This document shows positions 5,762 through 7,854 of a stretch of DNA of 7,854 nucleotides, piece after piece. Origin of the DNA: Hyphomicrobium sp. GTDB taxonomy: Bacteria > Pseudomonadota > Alphaproteobacteria > Rhizobiales > Hyphomicrobiaceae. The notes beneath the pieces were generated by a model. It saw only the letters and a list, made by a program, of their open reading frames with translations. It was not told the origin of the DNA and searched no databases. Where the stretch lies: NCBI GenBank assembly GCA_030609245.1, contig JAUWCP010000105.1, positions 1 through 7,854 on the forward strand. Reading direction: 5' to 3'. The translations under genes and the position numbers were made by a program. Position 1 is the first letter of the stretch. Each line of letters begins with the position of its first letter.

Positions 5762-7502
5762 GCCAGAGACCCTGTATCCATCCCCTTGGCTTATGAGTGG
5801 CCTTGTCTTCGTCGGAAAGCGCAAGGATGTTGGAAGCCAAATCGCGGCCGCGTGGAATGCCGATCACCTCGACAGGCTCCCCAACGCCGCGGACATCCAC
5901 CGTCATTGTGAACTCAGTTGAGGGTTCCCAACTGGCTTCGCGCGCGACGTCACGCGTCAGCATGATCTGAAACCCTTTCTCCTTGGCAAGCCCCTCTAGG
6001 CGGCTTGCAATATTGACTGGGGTTCCGATCACGGTGAAGTCGACAGCCTCGCCGTAGCCGATGCGGCCGAGCAGGAGCGTGCCGCCAGAGATCCCAATAC
6101 TGACTTCAAGCGGCTGGCCAAGCTCGGATTCCAGCTTTTCGTTGATGCTATCGAGCGCGTAGTCGATGGCGCGCGCGGCCCGCAAAGCCTTGCGGCAGCC
6201 CGTTTGAAGTCCATCATGCTGTCCAAACACGGCAAGCAGGCCATCACCCAAGAATTTGTCAATCCAGCCGCCATGAGTGGCGATGGTCGTGCCGACCACG
6301 CCGAAGAACTCATTCAAGATGTAGACGATGTCGAACGGCAGGCGCTTTTCCGACAGACGTGTGAAGCCGCACAAATCGACGAACATGACGACAAGACGTT
6401 TTTCAACGCCGCCTGAGTCGGCTTCGTCGAGTTCGACGGCCTCCGGCCCCGTGGTGGCCGCGTTCAACAGGCGCGTAACAAAGAGATGGCCTTTCGGGCG
6501 GATCTGACAGGCCAGCCTGACGCCCGGTGGCGCACCTATGCTTCCCAAAGTAATTGCCTCTGGGAATTCCGGCGGCGGAAGGTCGTTTGATCCGCGCTCG
6601 ATGCGCACCCGGCATGTCGAGCAGCGTGCACGTCCGCCGCATATGGAGGCGTGAGGAACGCGATACATGCGGCTGATTTCGAGCAGAGTGGGCCCTTGCG
6701 GGACCTTGATCATTGGACCACCGGTGTAGCTGATTGAAGCCTTGGGTCCGGCAAGCCGTGCAAAATACGCCCACGCGATACAGGCCGCGACGACAGCCAA
6801 GAGGGCTGCAAACTCAATGCGCACCAGCGTGCGAAGCCACGCCAGAGTCTGACCGTCCTCATGGCCCGGCCAGTTTGTTTGTTCCTTGAGGTTGTTCAGC
6901 AGCGCCGGGACCTTGATTGCCGAGGCGACGCTGCTACCTGCAACCATGAAGCCGCCCAGAGCAGCTAGAGGGATGACAATGGCAATTGCCAAGAGCACCG
7001 GCATGAGCCGCCGGTAAGGCCCATAAAGGCGCAGCCAAAAGTGGATACCTATGCATCCGTGAACCCAAACGAGGAGCAACAAAAAGCTCTGTGTGATTGC
7101 GCTCGCCGGCCATAACCGCGCAAGCTCGTAGACGTAGATGTCATTCACACCGAAATATACGTGCGCAATGCGCGTGTTGATGATGTGGGGAAACAGGAAG
7201 AACGGGATCGTCAGCCCGAGCACGACCTGAATGAACTCCCAACGCGGAAGCCGGAGATTTTTGCGGCCGCCAAGCTTGTAGAGTGCGAGCCCTACGTGGG
7301 TGATGAGGGCGGCCAGGAGGATGATCGTTCCGGGCCACGAGCGTGTTACCGTCCAGCGCCACTGCTGGACGTTTTGCATCAGCTCAATGCTGGCAAGGCC
7401 CAGCGCGTGGTTTAGGAAGTGGGTTGCGGCGAACGCAAACAGAATGAGCCCGGAGACGAGCCGTAGCTTTTGCAGGATGTCGCCGCGCCAGAGGACGTTC
7501 AT
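5751..7502 (-). CDS. cyaC: CyaC-like redox-regulated adenylate cyclase: six-helix histidine-rich anchor, 2Fe-2S ferredoxin domain, class III cyclase
   Basis: This 583-residue membrane protein should convert ATP to cAMP. Six membrane helices lie at about 14-36, 57-77, 88-107, 134-157, 166-190 and 224-247. Histidines 28/32, 69, 106/114 and 148/154 in or near helices 1-4 fit the tetra-histidine heme B signature of succinate:quinone reductase anchors. Residues about 256-346 form a ferredoxin domain with Cys288, Cys294, Cys297 and Cys332 (CX5CX2CX34C). The cyclase domain (about 366-550) has both metal Asp (376, 420), Lys416 and Thr490 for adenine choice, and Asn497 and Arg501 for catalysis, so a homodimer should be active. 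CyaC of Sinorhizobium meliloti has this architecture and is described as a quinone-responsive diheme B cyclase; the same role here is an inference. The ATG at 7502 has no clear Shine-Dalgarno sequence. A terminator upstream implies its own promoter. Confidence 0.93.
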   Translation of the reverse strand: MNVLWRGDILQKLRLVSGLILFAFAATHFLNHALGLASIELMQNVQQWRWTVTRSWPGTIILLAALITHVGLALYKLGGRKNLRLPRWEFIQVVLGLTIPFFLFPHIINTRIAHVYFGVNDIYVYELARLWPASAITQSFLLLLVWVHGCIGIHFWLRLYGPYRRLMPVLLAIAIVIPLAALGGFMVAGSSVASAIKVPALLNNLKEQTNWPGHEDGQTLAWLRTLVRIEFAALLAVVAACIAWAYFARLAGPKASISYTGGPMIKVPQGPTLLEISRMYRVPHASICGGRARCSTCRVRIERGSNDLPPPEFPEAITLGSIGAPPGVRLACQIRPKGHLFVTRLLNAATTGPEAVELDEADSGGVEKRLVVMFVDLCGFTRLSEKRLPFDIVYILNEFFGVVGTTIATHGGWIDKFLGDGLLAVFGQHDGLQTGCRKALRAARAIDYALDSINEKLESELGQPLEVSIGISGGTLLLGRIGYGEAVDFTVIGTPVNIASRLEGLAKEKGFQIMLTRDVAREASWEPSTEFTMTVDVRGVGEPVEVIGIPRGRDLASNILALSDEDKATHKPRGWIQGLWRDA

Positions 7503-7510
7503 CGTAATCG

Positions 7511-7538
7511 GCGCCCACTTTGGATCATTGCTGGGCGC
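7511..7538 (-). promoter_or_regulatory. Leader hairpin just before the cyclase start codon
   Basis: GCGCCCA (7538-7532 on the minus strand) pairs perfectly with TGGGCGC (7517-7511) across a 14-base loop. The stem ends 8 bases before the ATG at 7502, where a ribosome site would be expected and none is seen. It could hinder ribosome loading, or the duplex could be an operator. It lies just downstream of a possible -10 (TATATC, 7546-7541), so it would be part of the leader RNA if that promoter is used. Confidence 0.4.
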
Positions 7539-7540
7539 AG

Positions 7541-7546
7541 GATATA
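7541..7546 (-). promoter_or_regulatory. Possible -10 element for the cyclase gene
   Basis: TATATC on the minus strand lies 38 bases before the start codon, between the upstream terminator and the gene, where a promoter must lie if the cyclase is transcribed alone. No good -35 is seen at 16-18 bases; that place is occupied by the terminator T-tract. An activator-dependent promoter would fit, but the call is weak. Confidence 0.25.
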
Positions 7547-7564
7547 CCTTTGACGGCTCAAGCG

Positions 7565-7584
7565 AAAAAAGGCGCTATAGCGCC
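7565..7584 (-). terminator. Intrinsic terminator of the upstream membrane protein gene
   Basis: On the minus strand the perfect palindrome GGCGCTATAGCGCC (7584-7571) forms a five-pair GC stem with a TATA loop, which two further G-T pairs can extend. Six T follow at 7570-7565. It lies 43 bases past the stop of the membrane protein gene at 7628 and separates that gene from the cyclase gene. Confidence 0.8.
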
Positions 7585-7627
7585 CCAAAGGGCAGAACCG
7601 TTGGGCTAAAGCTGCCACTGGCCCTAC

Positions 7628-7854
7628 TTAGCCGTGGGCGCGATGGCGGTGCACAAGAGAGTGCAACGTCGCCCGGTCGATCCTGCCTCCGATGAAAAAG
7701 AGCGACACGGCCAACGCGCAGACGGCGAGAGCGGAATCCACTAGGAACGTGGTCCCTATGCCGTTGGTCAAGTCGGTCGCCGAAACAACGATAGCGGTGT
7801 TGAAGCCCAGGCCGATGGCCCCTCCGGCAATTTGGGCCATGTAGATGATGGCCC
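7628..7854 (-). CDS. C-terminal end of a membrane protein, probably an MFS transporter, cut by the right edge
   Basis: Seventy-four residues are present and the frame stays open to the window edge. Two hydrophobic segments are visible: IAGGAIGLGFNTAIVVSA and, after a short GIGTTF turn, FLVDSALAVCALAVSLFFIGG. A short basic and histidine-rich tail (RIDRATLHSLVHRHRAHG) then ends the protein. The GGAIGLGFNTA helix followed by a final hydrophobic helix and a short cytoplasmic tail is typical of the last two helices of major facilitator drug efflux pumps of the DHA type. That family call is an inference from a short fragment, and another polytopic protein is possible. The ATG at 7840 is an internal methionine, not the start. 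Transcription from this gene would stop at the terminator 43 bases downstream. Confidence 0.65.
   Translation of the reverse strand, partial: AIIYMAQIAGGAIGLGFNTAIVVSATDLTNGIGTTFLVDSALAVCALAVSLFFIGGRIDRATLHSLVHRHRAHG

Noticed and set aside
7549..7560. TTGA-N4-TCAA as an FNR/FixK site before the redox cyclase
   Set aside because: The FNR-type site has TTGA and TCAA six bases apart; here the gap is four, so the geometry is wrong.

Overview
The window looks chromosomal and comes from an alphaproteobacterium, most likely Hyphomicrobiales (Rhizobiales) and possibly Hyphomicrobium-like. Three things suggest this: a GC-rich sequence, a DnaG and RpoD of alphaproteobacterial style, and an adenylate cyclase resembling CyaC of Sinorhizobium meliloti. 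The genus is an inference from remembered protein families; no search was run.

Left part (1-3340, minus strand): dnaG (primase) is followed by rpoD (housekeeping sigma factor), which runs off the left edge. This is the dnaG-rpoD core of the macromolecular synthesis cluster. The 206-base junction between them holds two hairpins. The primase has lost three of the four usual zinc ligands.

Middle (3341-4953): a histidine phosphatase family gene lies on the plus strand, diverging from dnaG across a 245-base region rich in dyads. It converges on yqeY (minus strand), and a hairpin sits at the junction. In many bacteria yqeY belongs to the same cluster as dnaG and rpoD, so the phosphatase gene appears to interrupt that cluster in the opposite orientation.

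Right part (4675-7854): after a 279-base divergent region containing a phased direct repeat comes a secreted DUF2147 protein with a lysine-rich extension (plus strand). It converges on a CyaC-type cyclase (minus strand). Both stop codons lie in a 12-base inverted repeat. The cyclase joins a six-helix membrane anchor rich in histidines, a 2Fe-2S ferredoxin domain and a class III catalytic domain, an architecture that couples redox or quinone state to cAMP synthesis. Upstream of it is a strong terminator, then the C-terminal end of a membrane protein, probably an MFS transporter, cut by the right edge.

I saw no tRNA, rRNA, CRISPR array, insertion sequence or phage gene. No gap exceeds 300 bases. 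The items most worth following are the redox-sensing cyclase, the paired GRACA-N5-TGTYC dyads before dnaG, the 32-base-phased repeat before the DUF2147 gene, and the inverted repeat shared by two stop codons.
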